A stretch of DNA of 64,000 bases, from contig NC_073634.1 of assembly GCF_029407905.1 (NCBI RefSeq), forward strand, positions 28,223,501-28,287,500. The letters are read 5' to 3'. The stretch comes from Bubalus kerabau. Taxonomy: Eukaryota > Chordata > Mammalia > Artiodactyla > Bovidae. A program made the translations under genes and the position numbers. The notes beneath the pieces were generated by a model. That model was not told the DNA's origin. It made no database searches and saw only the letters and a program-made list of their open reading frames with translations. Every line of letters starts with the position of its first letter. Position 1 is the stretch's first letter. Shown piece by piece: positions 1 to 10,354 of this stretch.

Positions 1-111
1 TCCATGCCCCCTACAGTGGAGGTGTGGAGTCTTAATCACTGGAACCCAGAGAAGTCACCTTCATCTTTTTTAAGCTCTTAGTTTTAAGCATAATATACAT
101 TTAGAATCTGT

Positions 112-313
112 GCATGCTCAGGTGTGTCTGACTCTTTGCGACCCCATGGACTATAGCCCGCCAGGCTCCTCTGTCGGTGGGGATTCTCCAGGCAAGAATA
201 CTGGAGTGGGTTGCCATGCTCTCCTCCAGGGGGTCTTCCCAACCCAGGGATTGAACCCAGGTCTCCCGCATTGCAGGCAGATTCCTTACTAGTTGAGCCA
301 CCAGGGAAGCCCC
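112..313 (-). mobile_element. Bov-tA SINE
   Basis: This is a nearly full-length Bov-tA SINE in reverse orientation. Reading the minus strand, the tRNA-like head comes first (gggcttccctggtggctcaa with the box A region, then the box B-like ggttcaatccctgg). The BovB-related body follows and ends in the cagacacacctgagc region. It is non-autonomous and depends on BovB-type reverse transcriptase. I could not find a clean target-site duplication. Short open frames across it are SINE artefacts. Confidence 0.9.
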
Positions 314-1320
314 TGGTACAGGGTACACAAGGGTAAATCATCAACATTGTCTGGTTCAATAAGTGACGGCCATCATCACCACAGAATGACTGGGAGTGAG
401 AACCAGAAGTGCCCATCGGTTGTGCAGTAACAACATCAGAAAGCCTGGTGACTAGTACAAGGCTTCCTTTTTTAAATTAGAACTTTGCCTTTTATATACT
501 GATCCTTGCCCTAGGAAACTAGCCAATCTAAGCATGTCCTAGTCTGATATCCTGCTCTAAGAACTTCTGAGCCCCGCAAAGAGGAGTAAAATAAAATGCA
601 CTCATTTCTCCTAACAAAATGTTATTTAAGAACTGACAGTATAGTATTGCTGCTCTAGATCAATGAAAGTCAGTTTTACTTTATCACAACTTTTTCTAAT
701 TGAGCAGTGGTTTTCCGTTGATAACATCTAACAATTTAGAAAGCCCTCTAATCTCACCCCTGTCTTGTACTGCTTTGTCATAAACTTTATTTGTCTGTAA
801 GGGGAGAGAATGGCCATAGAATTGTCAGCAGATGCGTACCAATGAGTCCATAGCCAAAACTAGTCCCAAGGGTGAACAAGTTTAAGGCTTTGCTTGGTTG
901 GTGATCTTTAAGAGGATGAACTATAGCTTGGCTGCCCATCTCAAAATGCTACAGGCTCCATTTTCCTCCATCCTGACTTTGTGTCCCAGAGGGTAGATTT
1001 GGGAGACAAAATCTCCAAAACCCCTTTTGCTGAAGAATGCAGCTGAAGATAGCTACACTCTGGTTGGGAGCCCAAGATAGGAGGTGTAGAAGTGACTCTT
1101 TTGGCCAACTGTTACTAACTTACGTGGGGTCATCTCAGTCCAAGTCTACTTCTCCACCAGGCTGAAGGCCCACTCTTTGTAGGATTCTCATTGTAACCCA
1201 GGTTCTTGTGCATATTTTACAAAATGGCACAACCTCTCCAAGAACAGCCTGGAATTAAAGTGGCCAGGTTGGGGAACTTACAATATGACCCAAACGGCCC
1301 ATCATAACGGTGCCTTAGAC
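314..1320. other. unique-looking sequence, no feature seen
   Basis: There is no recognisable gene, RNA or repeat here. The sequence is moderately AT-rich, with stop codons in all frames at short intervals. Confidence 0.5.
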
Positions 1321-1547
1321 CAGGAATCAATAAACTTTTTCTGTACGGGGCCAAATAGTCAATGTTTTAGGTTCTGTGGGACACAGAGTCTGTGGCAACT
1401 CTTCAGCTCTGCCATTGGGGTACAAAAGCAGTGATAGACAGTACATAAACAAATAGGCATGATTGTGTTCCAGCAAAAACTTATTTACAAAAAAAAAAAA
1501 ATCCATGGGCTAGAATTGGCCTGCGGGCTATAGTTTATTGAACCCTG
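1321..1547. mobile_element. non-autonomous hAT-like DNA transposon relic
   Basis: The element is bounded by imperfect terminal inverted repeats. The left end begins caggaatcaataaact and the reverse complement of the right end begins cagggttcaataaact (13 of 16 match). The interior has the look of an old mammalian hAT repeat whose ends resemble ggcaaactttttctgtaaag. The flanking 8-mers (ccttagac and ctctagtg) share the TAG core expected of a hAT target site but have diverged. An A-run sits at about 1489-1501. The exact subfamily name is not certain. Confidence 0.65.
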
Positions 1548-2056
1548 CTCTAGTGCATACCTCAGCTGCCAACAACATAATCTTGGCAAAACAGTAAAGG
1601 TGGGGCATGCCTGCGAATCAAGACCTCAAGGCCCATTTGAAAACCTCCCAATGAATGTAATACAATTATCCCTTTTAATGGAGTATGAATATGTTCTGCT
1701 GTTTTTGTTTGTTTTTGGCTTTGGGAGCATGTTTGTTTCCAGATTTGTTGAAACCTTTCCTTGTTGAAGAGCATCAGAATGAAGCATTCAATTTTGTGTT
1801 TCCTACTAGAGGGGTCCCCATCTGCTGCTCTAGCGATGAGGACCTCCCCCCTACCCCGTATTCCTGAGATGATCACCAAAGAGTTCTATAAGAAGACATT
1901 ACTGCTTACCCCAAATTCCTCACCACCCCCAAACTTCAGGCAAAGTAGAAAGGATGAATGGAATTTTCAAATTAAACTTAGCCCAGCTTTCAGAAACAGC
2001 TGAATTTCCCTGGTTCAAAGTCCTGATCTTGGCCTTTCAACTCCTTTGAATTAGGA
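1548..2056. other. no feature seen
   Basis: No recognisable gene or repeat. Overlapping open frames of 60-105 codons on both strands at about 1562-2003 show no family resemblance and are probably chance. Confidence 0.45.
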
Positions 2057-2153
2057 TTTTTTTTTTTTTAATTGGCCACACTGGACAGCTTGTAGGATCG
2101 AACTCAGGCCCTGTCCAGTGAAACTAACCACTGGGCAGAGTCCTAACCACTGA
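2057..2153 (-). mobile_element. CHR-type SINE, diverged
   Basis: A poly(T) tract at 2057-2069 (the A-tail on the minus strand) is followed by the reverse complement of a CHR-like tRNA-derived SINE. The tell-tale parts are gatcgaactcaggccc (box B side) and gagtcctaaccactg (box A side). It is well diverged from the other CHR copies in this window. Confidence 0.6.
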
Positions 2154-2189
2154 TCCTAAGATCGGCTCCTTTGAAAGTACATCAGCTGT

Positions 2190-2235
2190 CTCCTCATGAG
2201 TTGGTAACAGGCCTCCTCATGAGCTGGTAAGATCT
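2190..2235. repeat. short tandem duplication, 23-bp unit x 2
   Basis: The motif ctcctcatgagYtggtaa is repeated with a 23-bp period, starting at 2190 and 2213. It is a minor direct repeat of unknown meaning. Confidence 0.6.
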
Positions 2236-2284
2236 AGGAATATTACCTCCAATTATTACCTGCAATCTTAGACTCTACCCTGTT

Positions 2285-3295
2285 CAGTTCAGTTCAGTTC
2301 AGTTGTTCAGTCATGTCCTACTCTTTGTGACCCCATGAATTTCAGCACGCCAGGCCTCTCACGTCCATCAAGTTGGTGATGCCATCCAGCCATCTCATCC
2401 TCTGTTGTCCCATTTTCCTCCTGCCCCCAATCCCTCCCAGCATCAGAGTCTTTTCCAATGAGTCAACTCTTCACATGAGGTGGCCAAAGTACTGGAGTTT
2501 CAGCTTTAGCATCATTCCTTCCAAAGAACACCCAGGGCTGATCTCCTTCAGAATGGACTGGTTGGATCTCCTTGCAGTCCAAGGGACTCTCAAGAGTCTT
2601 CTCCAACACCACAGTTCAAAAGCATCAATTCTTCGGCGCTCAGCTTTCTTCACAGTCCAACTCTCGCATCCATACATGACCTCTGGAAAAACTATAGCCT
2701 TGACTAGCCGGACTTTTGTTGGCAAAGTAATGTCTCTGCTTTTCAATATGCTATCTAGGTTGGTCATAACTTTCCTTCCAAGGAGTAAGCGTCTTTTGAT
2801 TTCATGGCTGTAATCACCATCTGCAGTGATTTTGAAGCCCCCAAAAATAAAGTCTGACACTGTTTCCACTGTTTCCCCATCTATTTCCCATGAAATGACG
2901 GGACCAGATGCCATGATCTTCGTTTTCTGAATGTTGAGCTTTAAGCCAACTTTTTCACTCTCCTCTTTCACTTTCATCAAGAGGCTTTTGAGTTCCTCTT
3001 CACTTTCTGCCATAAGGGTGGTGTCATCTGCATATCTGAGGCTATTGATATTTCTCCCGGCAATCTTGATTCCAGCTTGTGCTTCTTCCAGTCCAGCGTT
3101 TCTCATAATGTACTCTGTATATAAGTTAAATAAGCAGGGTGACAATATACAGCCTTGACGTACTCCTTTTCCTATTTGGAACCAGTCTGTTGTTCCATGT
3201 CCAGTTCTACCTGTTGCTTCCTGAGCTGCATACAGATTTCTCAAGAGGCAGGTCAGGTGGTCTGGTATTCCCATCTCTTTCAGAATTTTCCACAG
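2285..3295 (-). mobile_element. BovB (RTE-type LINE), 5'-truncated copy of about 1.0 kb
   Basis: The element lies on the minus strand. Its 3' tail is the (agttc)n repeat at about 2285-2304, and the body carries the reverse transcriptase coding sequence. It is flanked by a perfect 9-bp target-site duplication, taccctgtt, at 2276-2284 and 3296-3304. This fixes the insertion as about 1011 bp and shows that the 5' truncation point lies just upstream of the LWKILKEMG coding segment. Compared with the BovB copy at 44005-44272 it lacks roughly 35-40 bp near 2365-2375. BovB encodes the enzyme that also mobilises the Bov SINEs found throughout the window. Confidence 0.95.
2471..3295 (-). pseudogene. 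BovB reverse transcriptase, C-terminal fragment, inactivated
   Basis: An open frame of about 274 codons reads through the BovB copy on the minus strand. Motifs in order are GVRQGCILSPCLFN (RT motif with the conserved Q-G...SP), then RYADDTTLMA with the catalytic YADD at 3023-3034, and then LNIQKTKIM. After the RT core comes the RTE-type C-terminal segment CWRRLLRVPWTARRSN to YFGHLM. A TGA stop at 2471-2473 ends the frame where another BovB copy in this window keeps CGA (see 44234-44236). The downstream coding remnant also carries a deletion. No start codon of the element is present because its 5' part was never inserted, and codons upstream of about 3295 belong to the target DNA. It is a dead copy, but the core frame is otherwise open. 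Confidence 0.92.
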
Positions 3296-3304
3296 TACCC
3301 TGTT

Positions 3305-4330
3305 AGAAGCTTCAATAGCCGAATACTGCAAGGGCTCCATATCATAGGCCAGTTTTACTATTAACATCCTCCTACTCCATGCCCGCACAAATAAAAACTT
3401 GGTTTTTGGAAGAAACATTATAGAAATGTAGCCCTTGGGCACTGATGGAAAAAGACATTAGCAGTTACTGCTAACAACCTACAAGAACAGTAGAATTCCA
3501 GGGATTTGATTTTTGGATGGATGCTTCCCAATTAAAGAAACATAGATCATCCTTGACAACTGGAGGGCCATCTCAAACAGTAATTTCCCAGTGAGGATGC
3601 TTAAGACTCCCCCTGAAGCATATCTTCCAAAGGAGACTCTATTAAGAATTTCTGAGAATCTGGGAAGACTACCCTCAGACCTTCATATTAAACAGATGAA
3701 AGCATGAGATGGACGTGCTTCCACATCTTCAGAATAATATTGCACAGATGTCTAGAGTCACAAATTAACACACTCTCCTTTGTCTAACACTCTGCCTTTT
3801 TCACTTTTGCCTATTTCTTTTTACTTTCCTCTTTTGTGGCAACAAGTTTGCTGATAGTATGACTGTTTCTCCATTGCCTAAGTTATATTGAGAAAATGTC
3901 TGTGGTCACTACCATGTTTACTGTTGCTGTTATTCTTATTTTGGTGCTATCCATAGAGATATCAAGAGATTATCCAACTTTATCATTAGGCATCTATACC
4001 CTCAATAGAGTCTGTGCCCCAGTAGAGGACGACTTGTGTGTGTGTGTGTGTGTACAAATCCGGCCTTAACTTTTTAGAAATGTTTAGGTATCTAAACATT
4101 TTTTGGGATCTTTAAGACCCCAACACCCTCCATGGAATTTGTCTCACTGAAGCATGCCTCAGGGAACTAACAAAATGAAGTCACATAACTTACAAAATGG
4201 TAAGACACACCAGGTAATTCTAGAAGATTACCTGAAGGAAATATTGATTCACTTTTTCCATGCACCATCCAAATGGTGATTTCTATAATGAGGGATATAT
4301 CAGTGGAAGACAGAAATGTATTATTTTTTT
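3305..4330. other. no gene or clear repeat apart from a GT tract
   Basis: Unique-looking, AT-rich sequence. It contains a short (GT)n at 4034-4053 and nothing else that I recognise. Confidence 0.5.
4034..4053. repeat. (GT)n microsatellite
   Basis: An uninterrupted run of about ten GT units. Confidence 0.9.
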
Positions 4331-4693
4331 GTTGTTGTGCAGTCACTCAGTCGTGTTTGACTCTTTGTCACCCCATGGACTGCAGCACACCAGGCTTCCC
4401 TGTCCCTCACTGTCTCCCAGAGTTTGCTCAAACTCCTGTCTATTTAGTCAGTGATGCCATCCGATCATCTCATCCTCTGTTGTCCCCTTCTCCTCCCGCC
4501 TTCAATCTTTCCCAGCATAATGGTCTTTTCCAAGGAGTCGGTTGTTTGCATCAGGTGGCCAAAGTATTGGAGCTTCAGCATCAGTCCTTCCAATGAATAT
4601 TCCGGGTTTCCTTTAGGACTGAATGGTTTGATCTCCATGCTGTCCAAGGGACTCTCAGAGTCTTCTTCAGCACCAAATTTTGAAATTCTTTGG
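4331..4693 (-). mobile_element. ART2A-type SINE / BovB 3'-end derivative
   Basis: The minus-strand copy begins on the plus strand with gttgttgtgcagtcactcag, carries a BovB-like body (ccatcYgatcatctcatcc, caggtggccaaagtattgg), and ends near caccaaattttgaaattc. The same arrangement recurs at 13644-14002 and 55206-55588. It differs from true BovB by a longer 3' tail and its own diagnostic changes. Any open frames are relics of the BovB C-terminal coding region. Confidence 0.85.
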
Positions 4694-5644
4694 CCCAATG
4701 GAAATGGACAAATGACCTTATATTTTCTGTTAGTAACCAGGGAGTTATCAGTGCCGTTGTCAACATTTTGGGTTACACCTGGATAAATATTACTTGACTA
4801 TATATAACAACCTACTTGAAACTGAAGGAGATGACCACATTTCTGATAAACTCAAATGGATTCTAGGACGTGATTTTTAACATGGTTTCAGTAACATAGG
4901 ATTCCACAAAGCCTAAACACCCTTTTCGTCTTCATGTCCATGGTGGTTGCCAAGGGTAGACTCTCTGGAATCTTGACTGTAGTGTACAAATAAAATCACA
5001 TCATATGTTTCAACAGCTCATCACCTGGCGAGTGGAACAGGGAGGCCAGATTCATCCCACTCCCAGCTGTTATTTCTGTGATGATAACGTCACCTGGCAT
5101 CCTGACAGTGATGTAGAGGCTGCTTTTGTGGCTGACCTTTTGGTTTGGACAGAGAATGGCCATAAAGCGAAGGGTCTGCAGGATAAGAACCAGTACCTTT
5201 CTCCCATCAATTATGCAGTTATCACCATGGCCTGTCTGGATTTCCGTAGCACTTTGTTCTTCACTCATCACCTCGCCTTACTTGAGACGACCTTTGCCTT
5301 AAGAAAATAATCAGTCCAAATAGTGGTTCCACTTCTGATACCCACAATGAAAACCATGGCCTCACTTCTAAGAAGACATTGTTTCAGGAGTCTGTCTACA
5401 CATTCTACCTCAGTGCAGTGGGTCAATAAGACTCAGTTTGCTTGTGTCATCTCAGGTTATATTTGGGATAGAAGGCTTTTCATAGGAATTACGTTGGATT
5501 TGTTTTATTATCTTACACATTTAATATCTGGTCTAGAATCCTCTGGAAAAAAATTCATGTTTTAGATGTTCTTCTGACAAAAAACTTTTGAATTTTTTGA
5601 GGAAAAGAGCTATACAAATCCAGGGAGAGGCCCAGCATGCATGC
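4694..5644. other. unassigned sequence with two adjacent open frames
   Basis: On the plus strand, frames at 5005-5310 (101 codons) and 5323-5565 (80 codons) lie close together, and the first is also open on the opposite strand. I recognise no domain in either strand. The region could be an old transposon-derived coding relic or chance. No promoter, splice or poly(A) evidence points to a gene. Confidence 0.3.
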
Positions 5645-5795
5645 CTTAATGAATTAGTTAATTAATTCCTTTGTTTATTGAACAACCATTCGAGACAGCT
5701 GTTATGTACAGAACCCTGTGCTAGGTGACAGGAGCGTAACAGTGAGCAGGCAGAGGTGGTGTTACCCTTGGTTAGCTCACAGAGGTGTTTCTTAA
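5645..5795 (-). repeat. L2-like LINE relic
   Basis: The text tttgtttattgaacaaccat through ctgtgctaggtgacaggagc follows the reversed L2 3' end (tattgagcgcctactatgtgccaggcactg). It is strongly diverged. Confidence 0.55.
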
Positions 5796-5944
5796 AAGCA
5801 TGAGCAGTATTCCTTCATTAGTTCAGCCAGCTCTGCCCTATCCATGGCTCATGGCTGGGGGAATGCTCTGAAGATTATCCAGGGTGAAATAGTCTCCTTG
5901 CTATAAAGCTGCTCCAGTTAGTTCATATGCTCAGAATTTTCTTG

Positions 5945-6108
5945 ATATCATAGAATTCAAGAGTTGGAAGGGAACTGGGACATAGTTATCTAGTTTTTTA
6001 TTTTGTAAATTGTATTTATTTTATAAATTAGTAAACTGAGACCAAAGAAAACTTAGGCGCAGAGATACTGCAAAACCTGTCCCAGAATCACAGAGCAAGT
6101 GTGTTTTC
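5945..6108. repeat. MIR-like ancient SINE relic
   Basis: It has the pattern agagttggaagggaactggg, then taaactgagaccaaagaa, then cccagaatcacagagcaagt. This matches the widespread mammalian MIR-like repeat (gagctggaagggacctta, gaaactgaggc, gtcacacagc). Similar pieces occur at 7446-7560 and 32015-32110. Confidence 0.5.
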
Positions 6109-6203
6109 TGTTTGTGGGTGTGATTATGTACAAAAGAGGGGCATACAAATCATGTATTTTAAATAAAATGAGTCAGAATCAAGATCATTAAAAACAGGCT
6201 TTC

Positions 6204-6312
6204 TGGGAATTCCCTGGCGCTCCAGTGGTTAGGACTCCATGCTTTCCCTCCTATGGGCCTGGTTAATCCCTGGTCAGGGAACTGAGATCCTGAAAGCCAC
6301 ACAGCTCAGTCA
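6204..6312 (+). mobile_element. CHR-type SINE
   Basis: A tRNA-derived SINE in sense orientation. It starts gggaattccctggcgctcca with box A-like tccagtggttaggactc, then ggttaatccctggtcaggga (box B), then gaactgagatcctg. There is no poly(A) tail. Confidence 0.75.
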
Positions 6313-7445
6313 TGTTTAAAATGAGTTTCCTGAGATTACTGCAATTGGTTAAGAACTCTAGGTCTTTATCTTTAAAAGCAAAAGATTGTTCAGTTTGAAT
6401 ATTGCAGCATCAGTGTTTCCTCTGTTTGGGGAACATTAGGATTTTTAAAACTTGAATTAAAAATATCACATGAATTATTCAAAAACATCCTCTACTATTT
6501 ACATAAAGCTCATATCCCTGTTGCCGTGTTAGAAATAGCACGTTATAGCCCCACACTGATATCTAGGGTTGAAAGTTGTGGGGAGTAAGACCCTTAAGAG
6601 GCATCAGGCCCCTTTCCCTGAGCAGACAGGCAATTCTGAGACAGAAGGGGTCACTCAGAGACAGAGACCCTTGTGCCCACCTCTTCATTGTGAAGTTAGG
6701 ATCGGCCCTCCCAGACTTGCTGACCCCTGAGTGACCCTTCCAAATTCAGATAATCCGGTAAGGGTCAGCCCACCAGCCCATCACCAGCAGCTCCATCAGA
6801 GCCTGAAATGTCCTGGGCTGGGATGAAGGCAAGCCGGGGCCCCTTGAGACTGACCTCCCATCGCCAGCGGAGATAGTCTTTTAGGTCTGGTGTGAGGTCT
6901 GACAGAGTTGCCCCAGGCCGGGGAGACAGAAGGGTCTTGTTTCTTTTCCAAATTGCAATTGTTGAAGGAAGAGGGACTTCATTTAGAACCAGCATGGACC
7001 ACAATTTGCTTTGTTATTTGGGGATCTATTCTTTTTTGCAGAGGCGCTCTGAAGGGATGGCTGGAAATGGCACCACCAGGGTAATGTGAGGGGAGTGGAA
7101 CCAAATGACGGAGGTTAAAGCCCAGAGAATCCGAAGCTGGTTCGCAGACAGTGGAGTCGACCGGAGGGGAGATCAACAGAGACAAACTTAATCCCTGTCC
7201 TCAAAGAGACCTGCCCCGGGCTTTAGCAAAAGCCTCTGTGCTTTTCCTCTGTTCCTGGAGAATTTAGACAAAATAGCCTTGAGCCCCATGAGGCAGGGGA
7301 GCAAAAGGCCCTCCCCAAGCGAGGCCCACCCCAAATGGGACTGGGGCCTTCATGGGTCTGATGAGGTCTGCGTCTGGAGGGACTGAGGTGGGTGGGCTAT
7401 TGGGAACAGGGCCCTGTTGGGGAAGAGGGGCTTCAGCGTGTCCTT
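6313..7445. other. no feature seen
   Basis: Becomes GC-richer after about 6,600. There are short open frames on both strands, none with recognisable content. Confidence 0.45.
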
Positions 7446-7560
7446 GGAGATGGAAAGAACCTCAGAGGTCATCTAATCCAATCCCTTCACTCAGGGGGAT
7501 GAACACTGAGGAACAGCAGGGGCAAGGCCTGCCGTGTCACACAGGGCCTATTGCATTTCA
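7446..7560. repeat. MIR-like ancient SINE relic
   Basis: The string gatggaaagaacctcagagg tcatctaatccaat, followed by gaacactgaggaacagcagg and gtcacacagg, matches the same MIR-like family as 5945-6108. Confidence 0.5.
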
Positions 7561-7783
7561 AGTGCAGAACTTCTGACCCTAGTCAAACCCTCTTCCCAGA
7601 TCCTCAGCCTAAGTGGAAGTTTAGGGTTTTTTGTTCATTCTGTTGTTCATCATTCATTCATGTGTTCTTTGAATTGTATAAGCTATAATTGTGCGAGGTT
7701 TGTACCTTGCCTTGTAGAAGATCTGTGGATGAGTCAGAGGCAGCTCACTGTATTGTCTTTGCACCTCAGGAACTTAAATTTTG

Positions 7784-7886
7784 AGCACACATGCACACAC
7801 ACACAAACACTACACACATGCCCACAGCAACACACACATGAAAACGCATGTGTGCATAAGAACATGCATGCACATGCACACACAAG
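7784..7886. repeat. compound CA-rich simple repeat
   Basis: Irregular (CA)n with catgcaca and aacacacaca variants. It gives spurious His/Thr-rich and Cys/Val-rich open frames on the two strands. Confidence 0.85.
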
Positions 7887-8236
7887 TAATTTGTGATGGA
7901 GAACCCTACGTAGTTTCTTCCATAATAACCTTATGGACACAAAGGCATGTGGTGTGTGCTGGGGTGGGCGCCACTCTAGTTCTCAAAGAACGCATCCTGG
8001 CCTGGACCTTAGAGATGATCTATTTTATGTATCTGCCCAGCTCCCTGGACACTGGCTTGCACAAATGCCAGAATTTGGGGAATGGAATTGAACTGATTTG
8101 AAATGAAATGGAACTTAGCTAAGTGTAGAGATAAGTAAGGCCCTGGGTAGTGGGTGCATCAAAAAGGTGGGTTGCGGGGGGAAAGGGCATCAAAAAGGTG
8201 AGAAAGAGAAGGGCATTCTGGGTTGAAGGACTAGCT

Positions 8237-8269
8237 GCTGCTGCTAAGTTGCTTCAGTCGTGTCCGACT
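8237..8269 (-). mobile_element. 33-bp BOV-A2 micro-insertion with target-site duplication
   Basis: Only the 3' end of a BOV-A2 SINE is present (plus strand gctgctgctaagttgcttca, then gtcgtgtccgact). It sits between perfect 9-bp repeats ggactagct at 8228-8236 and 8270-8278. This is what an extremely early stop of target-primed reverse transcription would leave. Confidence 0.85.
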
Positions 8270-8284
8270 GGACTAGCTAAAGGA

Positions 8285-8510
8285 TAGTAATAATATTAGT
8301 CATCATTAATTGACCACCAACTGTGCATCAGCCACTAAGTCATTTATGTGTATGTATGTGATGTCATTTAGTCCCCATGATAAACATGTGGTGGTGCCAT
8401 TATTATCCCCAAATTATAGATGGGAAAACAGGCGCAGACAGAGTAAGTCACCCTTCCAATTAGTAAATAGCAGAAGTGGAATTCCAGTGCAGGCCTCTGG
8501 CTTTAGAGCC
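8285..8510 (-). repeat. MIR SINE relic
   Basis: Reversed MIR. It shows gtgcatcagccactaagtca, then gccattattatccccaaatt, then gggaaaacaggcgcagacag, then aagtcacccttccaattagt and the tail ggcctctggctttagagcct. The spacing is typical of MIR. Confidence 0.8.
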
Positions 8511-8782
8511 TCCTCCTGTCTGTGCTGTGTAAGAGGGCTTCTCTTTGCTCAAATGCGACAGCATTGTTTGAATAGAAATGAATGTTCCTCTCAAGAGTGC
8601 AGGAGGGGAGATGTGTGGATGTGTAAAGATTGGTGTCATCTTTTGGAAAAATGGTGTGGCAACACATGTGGAGAGAGCATTGAGGGCGTGCTCTCTCTTT
8701 GACTCAGTGTTTTCATTTCTAGAAACACAGCCAAAGGAAATGATCAGAAATGTTCACTAAGGTGCACAACTGGAAATGACCT

Positions 8783-9179
8783 GCTGCTGTTGCTGCTGCT
8801 AAGTCGCTTCAGTCGTGTCCGACTCTGTGCGACCCCATAGATGGCAGCCCACCAGGCTCCCCCGTCCCTGGGATTCTCCAGGCAAGAACACTGGAGTGGG
8901 TTGCCATTTCCTTCCCCAATGCATGAAAGTGAAAAGTGAAAGTGAAGTCGCTTCAGTCGTGTCCGACTCTGTGCGACCCCATAGACGGCAGCCCACCAGG
9001 CTCCCCCGTCCCTGGGATTCTCCAGGCAAGAACACTGGAGTGGGTTGCCATTTCCTTCTCCAATGCATGAAAGTGAAAAGTGAAAGTGACGACCCCATGG
9101 ACTACAGCCTATCAGGCTCCTCCATCCATGGGATTTTCCAGGCAAGAGTACTGGAGTGGGGTGCCATTGCCTTCTCCAA
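8783..9179 (-). mobile_element. BOV-A2 SINE, trimeric copy
   Basis: Three BovA monomers stand head to tail on the minus strand, with a (CAGCAG)n-like tail at the left end (8783-8800). The monomers start at 8803 and 8947, giving an exact 144-bp period; the third is shortened by 28 bp, with its gaccccatgg at 9091. Units one and two differ at only 3 of 144 positions, while the third is the more distinct BOV-A2 right monomer. BOV-A2 is normally a dimer, so one unit was duplicated. Open frames across it on both strands are artefacts of the repeat. Confidence 0.92.
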
Positions 9180-9863
9180 CCCACATATTCTCCAATAGGG
9201 AGTGGTTACATAAATTGTAGCATAGTTCTACAGCAAAATATGATGCAGGCTTTAACAATTAAGAATCCCGTTCGCCGCTCTTAGTTTGTGTCTTAAGTGA
9301 GCATTGAGGAAAGGGGACTGTGATCTGTGACAAGAGGCCCCTGTCAGGAACAGCAAGAAGCTGGGCTGGGACCCCCGCCAGTGCTGGTGGAGGCAGTGAG
9401 GCCAGGCAGAGGTGAGGCCTGCAGTGGGGGTGTGAGTCTCAGCTCCAAGTGATCCCGACCCTGGGGAGGGGCCTTGGCCATCCAGCAACCAGCCTGGGCC
9501 CTGGCACCGGCTCCAGTCTCTGGGTTTAAAGAGCTTTAAAAGCTCATTAAAAAGGTTCCTTAGACATCAAATGGCTCTTAAAAATCAATATTTTGATGAT
9601 TTAAGTGCAAAGGAATCAGAAACATATGGATCAAATTGCCCTCAAATTATACAGACTTTAAAAAAAAAATGTGTTGGTCTTTAGCAAGCCCCAAATATTT
9701 GAAAAACAGATAGAGACATTTTCCTCTTCTCCAGACAGAGCTCAGCGAGGTCAGCTTGGAGTCCAAAAGGAGGTAAGTGGGAGTGGGGCGGGGTTCGGAG
9801 GGAGACAGAAGGATATTTCTGCAGGTGGCGCCTTGCCATGGAGGCGGGGTTCCAAAGGTCAAC
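9180..9863. other. unique sequence with an AT-rich block
   Basis: No gene or repeat seen. An AT-rich block at about 9525-9668 (gagctttaaaagctcattaa, ggctcttaaaaatcaatatt) stands out from GC-rich surroundings and could be a conserved non-coding element. Confidence 0.4.
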
Positions 9864-9870
9864 TGTGTGG

Positions 9871-9901
<31 letters not shown>

Positions 9902-9918
9902 TGTGTGTGTGTGTGTGC
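9864..9918. repeat. (GT)n microsatellite, interrupted
   Basis: Two (GT)n runs are separated by a single GG interruption near 9893. This is a likely polymorphic marker. Open frames of poly(Cys/Val) or (His/Thr) are artefacts. Confidence 0.95.
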
Positions 9919-10354
9919 ACATAAGCAGCATATATGAGTGAGCCTGGATACATATTCTCCTCTGGGTCTGCGCAGACTCTCCTGAGCCTACCTCCCATGG
10001 CCAGTCCCATCTCTCTGTGTCCTGGCCATATATATGTATTTGTGTGTCCCGTGTTGTTCCCAACCTAAGGTTTGTGGAGTAAATCCCTTTGGTTCATCCT
10101 TCTGGGGTCCATCCTCTCTCTCCAGGCATCCTCCTGCAGTGGATGAGGTGCTGCCTGTCCCTGGACGCTTTAAGCTGAGATCAACACAAGCATCGCTTGG
10201 CCCAGAAGTGATCAAACATTTCTCAGCTGTGAGCTAGTTCTGCAAATGAAATCTTAGGGATAAAGCCCAGTTGTGTAACTGATAAAACAGGAGTTACTAA
10301 GGCCCTGATTCTTTCCTGTAGAATGCTTGAGCTCTGACAGCAGAGTTTGAAACC

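Noticed and set aside
2373..3364. Plus-strand frames over the BovB copy
   Set aside because: They are antisense shadows of the reverse transcriptase frame.
8744..9198. Open frames across the BOV-A2 trimer on both strands
   Set aside because: The repeated peptide blocks simply mirror the 144-bp monomers, and 144 being a multiple of three keeps the frame open.
9647..10063. His/Thr-rich and Cys/Val-rich frames over the GT tract
   Set aside because: They are artefacts of the dinucleotide repeat.
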